Shown here piece by piece: positions 25,743-38,805 of a DNA stretch of 64,000 nt. Location: contig JAOTOM010004611.1 of the NCBI GenBank assembly GCA_034440615.1, positions 84,501-148,500 on the forward strand. Direction: 5' to 3'. The notes beneath the pieces were generated by a model. The model saw only the letters and a program-made list of their open reading frames with translations. It did no database searches and had not been told where the DNA came from. The stretch's first letter is position 1; the number at the start of each line of letters is the position of its first letter. Origin of the DNA: Ashinkailepas kermadecensis. Lineage: Eukaryota > Arthropoda > Thecostraca > Neolepadidae. Both the position numbers and the translations under genes were made by a program.

Positions 25743-25972
25743 CATGTTTCGTTGAATATGACTGCGAGTTCAGCATTGGTGATCTTCTTGCTTGTCGATT
25801 CAACTGATCGTATTATTTTCTTTGTTTCTTCGTTGTGTTTATGTAGTAAATCACCATACGGCGATATACTACACAAACACAACGAAGAAACAAGGAAAAT
25901 AGTACGGTCAATTGAATCCACAAGCAAGAAGATCACCAACACTGAACTCGCAGTCATATTCAACGAAACATG
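25743..25972. mobile_element. 230-bp head-to-head palindrome of a coding fragment (retroelement-like)
   Basis: The left arm 25743-25857 is the reverse complement of 25858-25972 at roughly 90% identity, starting CATGTTTCGTTGAATATGAC and ending CAACGAAACATG. Each arm, read outward from the centre, encodes nearly the same peptide: HKHNEETKKIIRSVEST, then SKKITNAELAVIFNETCIS. The differences are mostly conservative (K/R, I/V, A/T). Beyond the left arm the minus strand continues NNLLPSYS. This resembles N-terminal parts of Penelope-like retroelement proteins from memory, which is a weak assignment. A fold-back element is the alternative. Confidence 0.55.
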
Positions 25973-25984
25973 TATATCTATATG

Positions 25985-26054
<70 letters not shown>
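25973..26054. repeat. (TA)n microsatellite
   Basis: TATATCTATATGTATATACA runs into about 33 TA units, directly after the palindrome. Confidence 0.97.
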
Positions 26055-26055
<1 letters not shown>

Positions 26056-26260
26056 GGATTTTACCTTTTCAGGTACGGATATATGGACAAATAGCTTACA
26101 ACATCCGACCAGGCACTGTAACAGGCACCGTTCAATTGCTTTGCGGCTGAACCAAAACCCTTCGCAGCCATTAATCATGCACCGGGTATGCAGTATCATT
26201 CACAGGGGGTGGACTGAGGCGGGTAGCCTTCATCTCCGCCGAGCGACGACCAATCTGTAT
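26055..26260. other. Unique spacer
   Basis: About 200 bp of single-copy sequence. Nothing recognised. Confidence 0.5.
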
Positions 26261-26655
26261 CATACTACGACCACAAACTGCCGCCGGTCATACCACGACC
26301 ACAAACTGCCGCCGGTCATACCACGACCACAAACTGCCGCCGGCCATACCACGACCACAAACTGCCGCCGGTCGTACCACGACCACAAACTGCCGCCGGT
26401 CATACCACGACCACAAACTGCCGCAGGCCATACCACGACCACAAACTGCCGCCGGTCATACCACGACCACAAACTGCCGCCGGTCATACCACGACCACAA
26501 ACTGCCGCAGGCCATACCACGACCACAAACTGCCGCCGGTCATACCACGACCACAAACTGCCGCCGGTCATACCACGACCACAAACTGCCGCCGGTCATA
26601 CCACGACCACAAACTGCCGCCGGTCATACCACGACCACAAACTACCGCCGGTCAC
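26261..26655. repeat. 28-bp minisatellite, about 14 units
   Basis: Unit CATACCACGACCACAAACTG then CCGCCGGT. The period was measured from 26281 and 26309. No stops occur in any forward frame, so a frame persists despite a period not divisible by three. Confidence 0.97.
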
Positions 26656-26661
26656 TCCAGC

Positions 26662-26775
26662 TGCTTCTGCACCCGCCGGGTCAGAAGGCCAGTGTACCCC
26701 GCCGCGTGGCTTTCCGTGTTCTGCAGCCGCCGGGTCAGAAGGCCAGCGTGCCCCGCCGCGTGGCTCTCCGTGTTC
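26662..26775. repeat. 56-bp tandem duplication
   Basis: Two copies of GCCGGGTCAGAAGGCCAG followed by YGTRCCCCGCCGCGTGGCT. Confidence 0.9.
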
Positions 26776-26857
26776 GCCCGAGCATGACGTGATGACCTGG
26801 TAACGGCGGTGTTTCCAGGTGGACAGACACTCCTGGCGGTGGTAACCTGGTAACGGC

Positions 26858-28124
26858 AGTGCTCCCGGGTAGTCACGCCTGACTGGACAGCCGGCATGGG
26901 AAGCAGTGTTCCCGGGTAGACACGCCTGACTGGACAGCCGTCACGGGAGGCGGTGTTCCCGGGTAGACACGCCTGACTGGACAGCCGGCATGGGAAGCAG
27001 TGTTCTCGGGTAGACACGCCTGACTGGACAGCCGGCATGGGAAGCAGTGTTCTCGGGTAGACACGCCTGACTGGACAGCCGTCACGGGAGGCGGTGTTCC
27101 CGGGTAGACACGCCTGACTGGACAGCCGGCACGGGAGGCGGTGTTCCCGGGTAGACACGCCTGACTGGACAGCCGGCATGGGAGGCGGTGTTCCCGGGTA
27201 GACACGCCTGACTGGACAGCCGTCACGGGAGGCGGTGTTCCCGGGTAGACACGCCTGACTGGACAGCCGGCATGGGAGGCAGTGTTCTCGGGTAGACACG
27301 CCTGACTGGACAGCCGTCACGGGAGGCAGTGTTCCCGGGTAGACACGCCTGACTGGACAGCCGGCATGGGAGGCGGTGTTCCCGGGTAGACACGCCTGAC
27401 TGGACAGCCGTCACGGGAGGCGGTGTTCCCGGGTAGACACGCCTGACTGGACAGCCGGCATGGGAGGCAGTGTTCTCGGGTAGACACGCCTGACTGGACA
27501 GCCGTCACGGGAGGCGGTGTTCCCGGGTAGACACGCCTGACTTGACAGCCGTTACGGGAGGCGGTGTTCCCGGGTAGACACGCCTGACTGGACAGCCGGC
27601 ATGGGAAGCAGTGTTCCCGGGTAGACACGCCTGACTGGACAGCCGTCACGGGAGGCGGTGTTCCCGGGTAGACACGCCTGACTGGACAGCCGTCACGGGA
27701 GGCGGTGTTCCCGGGTAGACACGCCTGACTTGACAGCCGTCACGGGAGGCGGTGTTCCCGGGTAGACACGCCTGACTGGACAGCCGGCACGGGAGGCAGT
27801 GTTCCCGGGTAGATACGCCTGACTGGACAGCCGGCACGGGAGGCGGTGTTCCCGGGTAGATACGCCTGACTGGACAGCCGGCATGGGAAGCAGTGTTCCC
27901 GGGTAGACACGCCTGACTGGATAGCCGGCACGGGAGGCGGTGTTCCCGGGTAGATACGCCTGACTGGACAGCCGGCATGGGAAGCAGTGTTCCCGGGTAG
28001 ACACGCCTGACTGGACAGCCGGCACGGGAGGCGGTGTTCCCGGGTAGACACGCCTGACTGGACAGCCGGCACGGGAGGCGGTGTTCCCGGGTAGACACGC
28101 CTGACTGGACAGCCGGCACGGGAG
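26858..28124. repeat. 47-bp minisatellite, about 27 units
   Basis: Unit GTGTTCCCGGGTAGACACGC then CTGACTGGACAGCCGGCATG and GGAGGCG. Variable sites are GGCATG/GTCACG/GGCACG, GGAGGC/GAAGCA and CCCGGG/CTCGGG. It shares its 47-bp period with the 3.6-kb array but has an unrelated sequence. A degenerate leader occupies 26776-26857. Confidence 0.97.
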
Positions 28125-28639
28125 GCAGCCTTTTCGCCCGATTTCTACCGCACGCGTCACACCTGGCCGAAACGAGCCGGCATCCACAGAAAGTGTGACG
28201 GCGCCAGCTGACTAACCGACGCCTTCAATCACGTGAGTCACGGCCGCGCATCAGTGTCACGCACCATACAACTCCACCAATAACACTTGCACTCGTGCCA
28301 CGAGGGGTTCCCGCGATGTGACGGTTTCACACTTGCGAGTGGCTAGGGTCTAAGCGCAACAGCTTCATTCAGAAAGTAGTCAACATATTGAAATACATGG
28401 AATATTCGCGATGTATGACCCATGTCGGGAACACCTGAGAGGTGATGGAAAGGGAGGGCCTGGCATCTGAATGGATGACCGACTGGACTTCAGCAGATGG
28501 TCCCCTGCCAGCCTGCCACCCCTGGACCCCTGCCAGTTCTCATCGAACGGTTGGCGAAATAAAAAGGCTTAAAGGAAGACAATAATCTGCTACACTTACG
28601 ATAAGATGAACGATAGAGTTCGATGGCGTGCGGACGATG
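28125..28639. other. Unique sequence, no gene recognised
   Basis: Single-copy sequence. Short frames only. Confidence 0.5.
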
Positions 28640-28892
28640 ACCCCGAAGCAAACCACAAACAAGCCAACATGCATCATGCAACATGGAACAAGACAACATG
28701 CAACACACAACATGCAACATACAATAAGCAACGTGCAACATGTAACATGTAACGTCAACATACGACATGTAAAAGCTAACATGCAACATGCAACATGAAA
28801 CATTCAGCGTGCAACACATAGCATGCAACATGCAACAAGCCAGCATGTAGCAGTACAGCATACAATATGCAACACACAACATGCAACATGCC
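28640..28892. repeat. Degenerate CAACATG heptamer array
   Basis: Irregular GCAACATGCAACATACAACA-type repetition runs across ~250 bp and yields spurious Cys-rich minus-strand frames. Confidence 0.9.
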
Positions 28893-29834
28893 TCGCTGGC
28901 ATTACTGCTGTTTTTTTAGATGCACCTTAACATTGGAGCCCAGATAATGCGTCATAGTACTTTGGCTGCCATATTTATTCTCCTTCGGTCCTATTTCTGT
29001 CTCTCTCCCACTTCTTATATAACCCCACTCCCACCTCCTCTCTCTCTCTCTCTCCTCTTCCTTCCCTTCCTCTCTCTCTCTTTCTCCATCCCATCCCCTC
29101 TTCATCTCCCGTTTCTCTTTCTCTTCCTCTACTTCACAGTATCTCATCTCTCCTTAAAAACTGGTTTGCAAATGATAAACTGTGGTGATGGCTGCTGACT
29201 ACCACTGCACACCGGACACCAGTTTCGGTCACGGGTCATTGAGCAGATGGTTGGGGCATATGTGTGGCGTTGACCCGGCCGGAACCACCTCCACCTCGTC
29301 AATGACTGCCTCACTCCACGCAGGAAAATGACGCCTGCTAATAACCAGCGTGGGCATGAGAACTAAACAAGCGTGATGACAAGGTTGTTGTTCTTAAGTA
29401 GGCCCGCTTTCTCCATGCGTTGTCACGGGGTGAATGGTTGAGGCTTCCGAGGAGGACCAATGCATGTCGAGATTTGTCCACGTCAATGGGATAGGGATAG
29501 ACGCACGCCACTCACGGTCATAGGCAGTTCATCAGCAGAAGTGTGCGATCACGGATACATGCCAGGAAGTACAGGTCGGATACCGACCAACAATCAACGA
29601 TTACAGATACATACCAGGAAGCACAGGTCAGAGACCGACCAGCAATCAATGATTACAGGTACATACCAACAATCGACGATCACCGATACATACTAAGGAC
29701 CACAGTTAGGAACCGACCAACAATGAACTGCCGCCGGTACAAATCCACCAGAGACTACAGACTACACCAACTACAGATAGTATACCGAACACCGGCAGCA
29801 ATGAACCACCATCGGTGTCTAATAGGGAGTACAG
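28893..29834. other. Mixed region with a pyrimidine tract and weak repeats
   Basis: A CT-rich tract (TCTCTCTCTC, CTTCC) lies at 29030-29130. Imperfect units with CAACGATTACAGATACATAC and ACCAGGAAGCACAGGTC lie at 29550-29710. No gene recognised. Confidence 0.6.
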
Positions 29835-31210
29835 GCAGTTCATGACTAGCAATGAGCCACCACCGATGAATTCCAGGGAACACAGGCAGTTCATGACCAG
29901 CAATGAGCCACCACCGATGAATACCAGGGAACACAGGCAGTTCATGACCAGCAATGAGCCACCACCGATGAATACCAGGGAACACAGGCAGTTCATGACC
30001 AGCAATGAGCCACCACCGATGAATACCAGGGAACACAGGCAGTTCATGACCAGCAATGAGCCACCACCGATGAATACCAGGGAACACAGGCAGTTCATGA
30101 CCAGCAATGAGCCACCACCGATGAATTCCAGGGAACACAGGCAGTTCATGACTAGCAATGAGCCACCACCGATGAATACCAGGGAACACAGGCAGTTCAT
30201 GACTAGCAATGAGCCACCACCGATGAATACCAGGGAACACAGGCAGTTCATGACTAGCAATGAGCCACCACCGATGAATACCAGGGAACACAGGCAGTTC
30301 ATGACTAGCAATGAGCCACCACCGATGAATACCAGGGAACACAGGCAGTTCATGACCAGCAATGAGCCACCACCGATGAATACCAGGGAACACAGGCAGT
30401 TCATGACCAGCAATGAGCCACCACCGATGAATACCAGGGAACACAGGCAGTTCATGACCAGCAATGAGCCACCACCGATGAATACCAGGGAACACAGGCA
30501 GTTCATGACTAGCAATGAGCCACCACCGATGAATTCCAGGGAACACAGGCAGTTCATGACTAGCAATGAGCCACCACCGATGAATTCCAGAGGAACACAG
30601 GCAGTTCATGACCAGCAATGAGCCACCACCGATGAATTCCAGGGAACACAGGCAGTTCATGACTAGCAATGAGCCACCACCGATGAATACCAGGGAACAC
30701 AGGCAGTTCATGACTAGCAATGAGCCACCACCGATGAATTCCAGGGAACACAGGCAGTTCATGACCAGCAATGAGCCACCACCGATGAATACCAGGGAAC
30801 ACAGGCAGTTCATGACCAGCAATGAGCCACCACCGATGAATACCAGGGAACACAGGCAGTTCATGACCAGCAATGAGTCACCACCGATGAATACCAGGGA
30901 ACACAGGCAGTTCATGACCAGCAATGAACCAACACCGATGAATACCAGGGATCACAGGCAGTTCATGACCAGCAATGAACCAGCACCGATGAATACCAGG
31001 GAACACAGGCAGTTCATGACCAGCAATGAACCAACACAGATGAATACCAGGAACACAGGTAGTTCATGACCAGCAATGAACCAGCACCGATGAATACCAG
31101 GGGCAGGGAACACAGGCAGTTCATGACCAGCAATAAACCCACACCGATGAATACCAGGGAACACAGGCAGTTCATGACCAGCAATGAACCACCACCGATG
31201 GATACCAGGA
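29835..31210. repeat. 51-bp minisatellite, about 27 units
   Basis: Unit AATACCAGGGAACACAGGCA then GTTCATGACCAGCAATGAGC and CACCACCGATG. Variants are AATTCC/AATACC and GACCAGC/GACTAGC. The last ~6 units drift to CAACACC/CAGCACC and contain small indels. The 17-codon period makes long frames on both strands, up to 389 codons, which I regard as spurious. Confidence 0.98.
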
Positions 31211-31589
31211 AATGCATGTAGGATACGACGAACAATAGGTTTGTAATTGTTTTTGTTGTCCTCGGCACAGTACTATATCATTCTTCTCCTTGACATGGTG
31301 CCAAACGGGACGGCAAACAGCGCATGCATGTGCTACGGAGCGGAGGCGGAGAACAGAGTGTCTGTGAGCTATCTGTCACATGAGACACCTCCAAGGGACG
31401 AAGTCCATGGCCATGCTCGTCAACTAATGGACTAAATTAGTCGAATTCTCAACCGAGTTCTTGAAGTTCCTGTAGACAGTTCGGTGAAGTTCTTGTAAAC
31501 GGTTCAGCGGAGTGTCTGTAGACGGCTCGACGATGATACTTTACACTCCTCGGCGGAGCTCCTTTGTTCGACTCGGCGGAGTTCCTGTA
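31211..31589. other. Unique sequence, no gene recognised
   Basis: Short frames only. The right end grades into the next degenerate repeat (GTTCTTGTAAACGGTTC-like words). Confidence 0.5.
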
Positions 31590-32005
31590 TCCTACTTGGT
31601 AGCGTTTCTGTACACGACCCCGCGGAGTTCCTGTGTCCTACTCGATGGAGTTTCTGGATCCGACACTGCGGAGGTCCTGTATCCTACTTGGCGGAGGTTC
31701 TGTGCCCCACACTGCGGAGTTCCTGTATCCTACTCGGTGGAGTATATGTATCCTACTCGGTGGAGTTTCCCTGTATCCGACTCGGTGGTGTTCCTGTATC
31801 CTACTCGTTGGAGTTCCTGTATCCTATTCGGTGGAGTTCCTGTATCCTACTCGGTGGAGTATATGTATCCTACTCGGTGGAGTTTCCCTGTATCCGACTC
31901 GGTGGAGTTCCCGTGCCCGACTCGACGGAGTTCCAGTGCCCGACTCGGTGGAGTTCCCGTGCCCGACTCGGCGGAGTTCCCGTGCTCGACTCGGCGGAGT
32001 TGCCA
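31590..32005. repeat. ~23-bp minisatellite of CTCGGTGGAGTTCCTGTATCC
   Basis: About 17 degenerate units are built on ACTCGGYGGAGTTCC plus TGTATCCT or CGTGCCCG. Confidence 0.93.
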
Positions 32006-32264
32006 CAGTAGTCGGCTGGCGGGACACAACAGGACGGTAACAACTGGTGACGGTAACAACTGTGTGGCGGCAGCCGGTGGAAGTCGGCGCTCTCACTGTG
32101 CGGCCCACTTTTCCGTCGGCACTGGGTCACGGTGATAGTGCAACCACTGAACAACACACGGCGGCGCACGTCCACCTGCTCGGCGGCACAGCTGGTGCTG
32201 CCGATCATGTTGCCAATCAACCCACCTGTCAAAGTGGTCTGATACATTGGCATAGTTGGGCCGT

Positions 32265-32530
32265 ATTTGCGGAGGCAGGTGGAGTGGCGAGTATCACGAG
32301 TTATGCGGGATGCAGAGGCAGGTGGAGTGGCGAGTCTCACGAGTCATGCGGGATGCGGAGCCAGGTAGAGTGACGAGTCTCACAAGTCATGAGGGATGCG
32401 GAGCCAGGTAGAGTGACGAGTCTCACGAATCATGCGGGATGCGGAGCCAGGTGGAGTGGCGAGTATCACGAGTCATGCGGGATGCAGATGCAGGTAGAGT
32501 GACGAGTCTCACGAGTCATGCGGGATGCCA
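32265..32530. repeat. 43-bp tandem repeat, about 6 units
   Basis: Unit CGAGTCATGCGGGATGCGGA then GCCAGGTAGAGTGACGAGTC and TCA. Confidence 0.94.
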
Positions 32531-32901
<371 letters not shown>

Positions 32902-32951
32902 GTTTATTTATGTATAGATGCATCCGTGCAAATGCATAAGCAGCGAGAGAA

Positions 32952-33679
<728 letters not shown>

Positions 33680-33759
33680 TTTTATAAGGTTTTTAGCTTA
33701 CGAAGTACAGGGGTTGAAACTGAATAAAAAGTCACTTCAGCGATTCTTTAATATTTGAA

Positions 33760-33860
33760 ACATGGGACTTAGTGCTTGGATACAATGGGCACGGGTTTCG
33801 AACCCATAAGTAGAGTTCGTGGCATAAGTCCTAAGCCCACCATTTGATGGGAAAACTCCA
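33760..33860 (-). mobile_element. tRNA-like fragment with B-box, possible SINE relic
   Basis: The minus strand carries ATGGGTTCGAAACCCGT at about 33793-33809, a good T-arm/B-box. A partially pairing acceptor-like stem (AATGG ... CCCATT) flanks it. No convincing complete cloverleaf is visible. Confidence 0.35.
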
Positions 33861-34048
33861 GTTGAAGGCAACATTTTATCTAATAGTTTAATGTCCTGCC
33901 CATAATCGGACATAGCCAACCCTACCGCAGATTTCAGTCTGGCACGCTGCCAGCTGACCTCAGTCGGTGGTTAATACGAGTGCGTGTGGCGCCTCGATCC
34001 CTGCATTCCAGGGCATGGCAGACCACTGAAGCCGACGTCCTACCAACA

Positions 34049-35716
34049 ACGTGAGCCGCCAGTACAACCAACATGTCATCATGGACTGATGCATATAGGG
34101 GACCTTGACAGTGGGACGCCGGTATAACCAACATGTCATCATGGACTGATGCATATAGGGGACCTTGACAGTGGGACGCCGGTACAACCAACATGTCATC
34201 ATGGACTGATGCATATAGGGGACCTTGACAGTGGGACGCCGGTACAACCAACATGTCATCATGGACTGATGCATATAGGGGACCTTGACAGTGGGACGCC
34301 GGTATAACCAACATGTCATCATGGACTGATGCATATACGGGACCTTGACAGTGGGACGCCGGTATAACCAACATGTCATTATGGACTGATGCATATAGGG
34401 GACCTTGACAGTGGGACGCCGGTACAACCAACATGTCATTATGGACTGATGCATATAGGGGACCTTGACAGTGGGACGCCGGTACAACCAACATGTCATT
34501 ATGGACTGATGCATATACGGGACCTTGACAGTGGGACGCCGGTACAACCAACATGTCATTATGGACTGATGCATATAGGGGACCTTGACAGTGGGACGCC
34601 GGTACAACCAACATGTCATCATGGACTGATGCATATACGGGACCTTGACAGTGGGACGCCGGTATAACCAACATGTCATTATGGACTGATGCATATAGGG
34701 GACCTTGACAGTGGGACGCCGGTACAACCAACATGTCATCATGGACTGATGCATATAGGAGACCTTGACAGTGGGTCGCCGGTACAACCAACATGTCATC
34801 ATGGACTGATGCATATAGGGGACCTTGACAGTGGGACGCCGGTACAACCAACATGTCATCATGGACTGATGCATATACGGGACCTTGACAGTGGGACGCC
34901 GGTATAACCAACATGTCATCATGGACTGATGCATATACGGGACCTTGACAGTGGGACGCCAGTACAACCAACATGTCATCATGGACTGATGCATATAGGG
35001 GACCTTGACAGTGGGACGCCGGTACAACCAACATGTCATCATGGACTGATGCATATAGGAGACCTTGACAGTGGGTCGCCGGTACAACCAACATGTCATC
35101 ATGGACTGATGCATATAGGGGACCTTGACAGTGGGACGCCGGTACAACCAACATGTCATCATGGACTGATGCATATACGGGACCTTGACAGTGGGACGCC
35201 GGTATAACCAACATGTCATCATGGACTGATGCATATAGGGGACCTTGACAGTGGGACGCCGGTACAACCAACATGTCATCATGGACTGATGCATATAGGG
35301 GACCTTGACAGTGGGACGCCGGTACAACCAACATGTCATCATGGACTGATGCATATACGGGACCTTGACAGTGGGACGCCGGTATAACCAACATGTCATT
35401 ATGGACTGATGCATATAGGGGACCTTGACAGTGGGACGCCGGTATAACCAACATGTCATCATGGACTGATGCATATAGGGGACCTTGACAGTGGGACGCC
35501 GGTATAACCAACATGTCATTATGGACTGATGCATATAGGGGACCTTGACAGTGGGACGCCGGTATAACCAACATGTCATTATGGACTGATGCATATACGG
35601 GACCTTGACAGTGGGACGCCGGTATAACCAACATGTCATCATGGACTGATGCATATACGGGACCTTGACAGTGGGAAGCCATTCACACCGGCACCACCAA
35701 CATGTCATTATGGAAC
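34049..35716. repeat. 60-bp minisatellite, about 28 units
   Basis: Unit TGATGCATATAGGGGACCTT then GACAGTGGGACGCCGGTACA and ACCAACATGTCATCATGGAC. Two-state sites are AGGGG/ACGGG, GTACA/GTATA and TCATC/TCATT. The rare variant GGAGACC..GGGTCGCC occurs at about 34757 and 35057, exactly 5 units apart, indicating a multi-unit duplication. Minus-strand frames of 645 and 582 codons are spurious. Confidence 0.98.
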
Positions 35717-36267
35717 TCATCCCATCCGAAGCCCTTCGTTGGCGGCAGGCAAGCCGACGATCAGATCGTCTCGAAATGTGCCCGATGCGCACATTCTGAG
35801 CGGGCGACCTCAAAGTTCTACACTTAGTCATCAACATAGCTAGGTTATGAACTTCAACGAAACGGAGGATGACCAAAGTGGAAATGGCGGAACACATACG
35901 GTACCGCTTGCGCCATGAATGGTGTAGAACGGCCGTTATACGTAATATTACAGTTGGAATTCACTCGTTGCTTGTTGAATCCCCAACGTTTCAGCATAAC
36001 ACGTTTCTCAATGGCCGATAGGAGATCGAAGTCGACAGCCAGGTCACATCCTGAGTTAGATCGCTGCGCTCAGTAGGTCAGTAGGACACACTTTACCAGG
36101 GCTTGCGAACAGCTGGAGAAAACTGGCTATGTCTAGCTATGGGTTTATTGTAGTGATATCCAGACCCAGATGCATTTTGATGTAATACCGCATATTACAA
36201 CAACCGGCCTGCAATCATTCAAACTGTTCCACTCCTAAGTCGATCACAATGCTGTTGCTAATTTGAT
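35717..36267. other. Unique sequence, no gene recognised
   Basis: Single-copy sequence. No domain or splice structure recognised. Confidence 0.5.
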
Positions 36268-36555
36268 ACCATCCCCTGCAGTTTGATGCCATCCCCTGCA
36301 GTTTGATGCCATCTCTTGCAGCTTGCTGCCATCCCCAACAGCTTGATGCCATCCCCTGCCGTTTGATGCCATCCCCTGCCGTTTGATGCCATCCCCTGCA
36401 GCTTGATGCCATACCATACGGTTTGATGCCATCCCCTGCCATTTGATGCCATCCCCTGCAGCTTGATGCCATACCATACGGTTTGATGCCATCCCCTGAC
36501 GTTTGATGCCATCCCCTGCAGCTTGCTGCCATCTCCTGTAGTTTATCGCCATCCC
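36268..36555. repeat. 20-bp minisatellite, about 14 units
   Basis: Unit TTTGATGCCATCCCCTGCCG with variants CAGC and CATACG. Confidence 0.96.
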
Positions 36556-36691
36556 CTGGAGTTTTCAAACTCCGGCCCTGGGGAGCATCTACGGTCGCGT
36601 CTCGACCTTATCGGCTGCAGCTGCCGGCTGATCCGCTCAGCCCGATGCCACACGAACGCACCGGTATGCAGTGGCCACCTGTACTACAGGA

Positions 36692-37262
36692 GTGGTCACT
36701 ACAGATCACCGCCGTACCTGGACTACAAGAGTGGCCACTACAGATCACCGCCGTACCTGGACTACAGGAGTGGCCACTACAGATCACTGCCGTACCTGGA
36801 CTACAGGAGTGGCCACTGCAGGTCACTGCTGTACCTGGACTACAGGAGTGGTCACTACAGGTCCCTGCCGTACCTGGACTACAGGAGTGGTCACTACAGG
36901 TCACTGCCGTACCTGGACTACATGAGTGGTCACTACAGATCACTGCTGTACCTGGACTACAGGAGTGGCCACTGCAGGTCACTGCCGTACCTGGACTACA
37001 GGAGTGGTCACTACAGGTCACCGACGTACCTGGACTACATGAGTGGTCACTGCAGGTCACTGCCGTACCTGGACTACAGGAGTGGCCACTGCAGGTCACT
37101 GCCGTACCTGGACTACAGGAGTGGTCACTACAGGTCACTGCCGTACCTGGACTACAGGAGTGGCCACTACAGATCACCGCCGTACCTGGACTACAGGAGT
37201 GGTCACTACAGGTCACCGACGTACCTGGACTACATGAGCGGCCACTACAAATCACTGCTGTA
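36692..37262. repeat. 39-bp minisatellite, about 14 units
   Basis: Unit TGGACTACAGGAGTGGTCAC then TACAGGTCACTGCCGTACC. Its 39-bp length matches the arrays at 9.0, 18.0 and 18.8 kb without sequence identity. It is open in several frames. Confidence 0.96.
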
Positions 37263-37690
37263 CCTCGCCCCTTGTTTCTCTCAGGGGGCTGATTTTCTCC
37301 TCCGAAGGGCGCCTTTTTCTCCGGAAACGCCTTCAAGCCTCCTGGGAGGGGCTCGTTTTGCGGGTAAGAGGGTGCCACCTTTCGATAAGGAAAGGGGTAA
37401 TACACTCTTTCCCCCTCCTTCCTCTGGATCCGTCCCTGCCTGATAATGGCGTTAAAATCAACACTAAGGACATTTTAAGATCACAAGACTTTTAAGATCG
37501 ATTTTGGAATGTTTACACCTGCCCGTTGCAGCTGAAAATTGTTGAAGTGGTGCACCGCCTCCAAGTATCCCCGCTCAACAAAACTATTATCGGAAGAACC
37601 ATATGTGATGTGCAATGTGCATCCACCATCAACGCAAAGCTCTGCTTCTGAGTCGTGACGTACCCGGGCCGTGACGAGCGCCATGTGCAC
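37263..37690. other. Unique sequence, no gene recognised
   Basis: Single-copy sequence, partly pyrimidine-rich. Nothing identified. Confidence 0.5.
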
Positions 37691-37932
37691 AGCGGTGTCG
37701 CCCTGACGTCCCGGACGTGGACGCCCTGACGTCCTGGACGTGGACACCCCTGATGTCACGGACGTGGACGCCCTGACGTCCTGGACATGGACGCCCTGAC
37801 GTCCCGGATGTGGACGCCCTGGCGTCCCGGATGTGGACGCCCTGGCGTCCCGGATGTGGACGCCCTGACGTCCCGGATGTGGACGTCCTGACATCCCGGA
37901 CGTGGACGTCCCGGACGTGGACGCCCCTGACG
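37691..37932. repeat. 23-bp minisatellite GTCCCGGATGTGGACGCCCT
   Basis: About ten units of GTCCCGGATGTGGACGCCCT plus GRC, with the period measured at 37801 and 37824. It is rich in GACGTC. Confidence 0.93.
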
Positions 37933-38460
37933 CCGAGTGGCTGCGGCGCCGTACGCGGCCGGCCGGACGCGCGCCACTTCCGACATCGATCTGAGTCGAC
38001 GCTGTCCAGGCCGGCGCTGGACGGACGCCGTGGCTGTTCTGAGCCGCGCGCGCCGCTGCTGGCCGCTCCAGGCCCTCAGACGGTGGCCAGCCACCGGCAA
38101 GCTTCACATCTGGCGCTGAACGTGTGCGCACTTGAAAATTCAACTTCCCGGCTCTACCTTTGGCAACGTTACAGAGCTGTGATGCTCACGTGGGAAGGGA
38201 ATCGGCCTCTTGTTCCTCGGACCCCGGGTGTCGTTTTATGAAAACGACAGAAGAAATGGAAGAGGCAGACTCTGCTCTTTCAAAATAAACTTGGGCTGAA
38301 GTAGGGCAATGGGAGATCTTGCTTGCGCTGGTCGGCGGAGGGAGACGCTCTGCATTTTTCCGACTGAACTTTCGGTGGGCACAATTTAATATTTGATGCT
38401 CATAAGGGGAGCGTACCTTGTTCAGCTCTCTCACCGTAGCGTGCTGTGTCACGGGGAGAG
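37933..38460. other. CpG-rich then unique sequence
   Basis: About 37940-38110 is notably CpG-rich (GGCGCCGTACGCGGCCGGCC), followed by ordinary sequence. No convincing coding region on either strand. A promoter is possible but unsupported. Confidence 0.4.
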
Positions 38461-38805
38461 GGAGACAAGTCCGGTGAGAGAAGTAGCGTGGAAGAAGAGC
38501 GAGAGAGAGGTGTAGAGTGAGAGGAGAGATGGGAAGAGAGGGGAGAGAGAGAGAAGAGAGGGAAAGAGGGGAGAGAGGGGAAATGGGGAGAGGGGAAAGA
38601 GGGAAGAGAAGGGAAAAGGGGAGAGAGTGAAAAGAGGGGAGAGGGGAAAGAGGGGACAGAGGGGAGAGAGGGCAAGGAGGGGAGAGAGGGCAAGGAGTGG
38701 AGAGAGGGCAAGGAGTGGAGAGAGGACAAGGAGTGGAGAGAGGGCAAGGAGTGGATAGAGGGCAAGGAGTGGAGAGAGGGCAAGGAGTAGAGAGACACAG
38801 AGAGA
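38461..38805. repeat. Purine-rich GAGAGGGGAAAGAG tract with 18-bp repeat
   Basis: A plus-strand homopurine-like tract in which AGAGGGCAAGGAGTGGAG recurs every 18 bp at about 38680-38790. It could form triplex or H-DNA. Confidence 0.93.

Noticed and set aside
29706..31069. Frames of 268-389 codons on both strands
   Set aside because: The 51-bp unit is open in several frames on both strands; no coding bias or flanking exon features.
33934..35897. Minus-strand frames of 582 and 645 codons with 20-residue repeats
   Set aside because: These are products of the 60-bp minisatellite in two frames at once. The unique ends show no recognisable domain.
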